Origin: Acidobacteriota bacterium
GTDB taxonomy: Bacteria; Acidobacteriota; UBA6911; RPQK01; DATIPO01
Assembly (NCBI GenBank): GCA_028277865.1
Contig: JANQFM010000049.1
Coordinates: forward strand, 1 to 12,439
Direction: 5' to 3'
DNA: 12,439 nucleotides
The translations under genes and the position numbers were made by a program. Positions 12,371 to 12,439 of this stretch are shown piece by piece. Position 1 is the first letter of the stretch, and each line of letters opens with the position of its first letter. The notes beneath the pieces are model-generated. The model had not been told where the DNA came from, made no database searches, and saw nothing but the letters and a program-made list of their open reading frames with translations.

Positions 12371-12439
12371 ACCTGCTTCAGCAGGTTGCCCGAAAGCCTT
12401 CAGCCTTTCGGGTTATTAGCCCAGTCCTTCAGGGCTGGG
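12371..12439. repeat. Array of three hairpins sharing a C-TTCA-G loop (cut by window end)
   Basis: Hairpin 1: ACCTGC-TTCA-GCAGGT (12371-12386). Hairpin 2: CCCGAAAG/CTTTCGGG arms (12389-12396 and 12405-12412), a C/C mismatch, then C-TTCA-G. Hairpin 3: CCCAGTCC-TTCA-GGGCTGGG (12420-12439, one G-T pair). Gaps are two and seven bases. The stems differ in sequence while the loop is constant, so structure and loop seem to be what is kept. No protein is encoded. It may be a REP-like element or the edge of a mobile element continuing outside the window. Confidence 0.75.

Noticed and set aside
12371..12439. CRISPR array at the window end
   Set aside because: Units differ in sequence and are directly adjacent hairpins; there are no identical repeats with unique spacers.

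Overview
The window looks like a chromosomal stretch of a GC-rich, Gram-negative (diderm) bacterium. It encodes an LptE-type LPS-assembly lipoprotein, a SurA-like periplasmic chaperone, and the phosphatidylserine/phosphatidylethanolamine synthesis pair. The gene set, the two-part SprT-like protein and the style of intergenic repeats would fit an Acidobacteriota genome, but that phylum call is inference. No tRNA, rRNA, transposase, phage gene or CRISPR array was found. Most of the content is core housekeeping.

Layout. Positions 26-3816 are a minus-strand block read right to left: a SurA-like peptidyl-prolyl isomerase, an ECF sigma factor, its zinc-binding membrane anti-sigma factor, a secreted TPR-like protein, a cobalamin-binding domain protein and a SprT-like metalloprotein. 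The last five are tightly packed or overlapping. A secreted protein with two PDZ domains (4042-4872, plus strand) diverges from surA, with a possible ECF-type promoter in front of it. It converges on a minus-strand psd-pssA pair (4936-6392). Next come a DUF465-type small protein with a clear terminator, PhoH, ribosomal protein S20, DNA polymerase III delta (HolA), LptE and a dCTP-deaminase homologue, all on the minus strand. On the far right, an HU-family gene with a textbook sigma-70 promoter and an M50 site-2 protease gene run on the plus strand. The window ends in a non-coding tail with three consecutive small hairpins.

How the genes fit together. Sigma factor, anti-sigma factor, SurA-like chaperone, PDZ protein and possibly the site-2 protease suggest an envelope-stress circuit. 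The order lptE-holA-rpsT resembles arrangements in many Gram-negative bacteria. Psd and PssA catalyse consecutive steps of phosphatidylethanolamine synthesis.

Points most worth a second look: (1) the dCTP-deaminase homologue has Ser where the catalytic Glu of Dcd is expected; (2) the terminal array of hairpins that all share a C-TTCA-G loop; (3) degenerate short repeats at gene boundaries, which supply one stop codon and one signal-peptide N-terminus; (4) a perfect palindrome over the -35 box of the HU gene; (5) the SprT-like protein, which appears to carry a decayed second copy of its catalytic domain. I do not see clear evidence for an entirely new multi-gene system.
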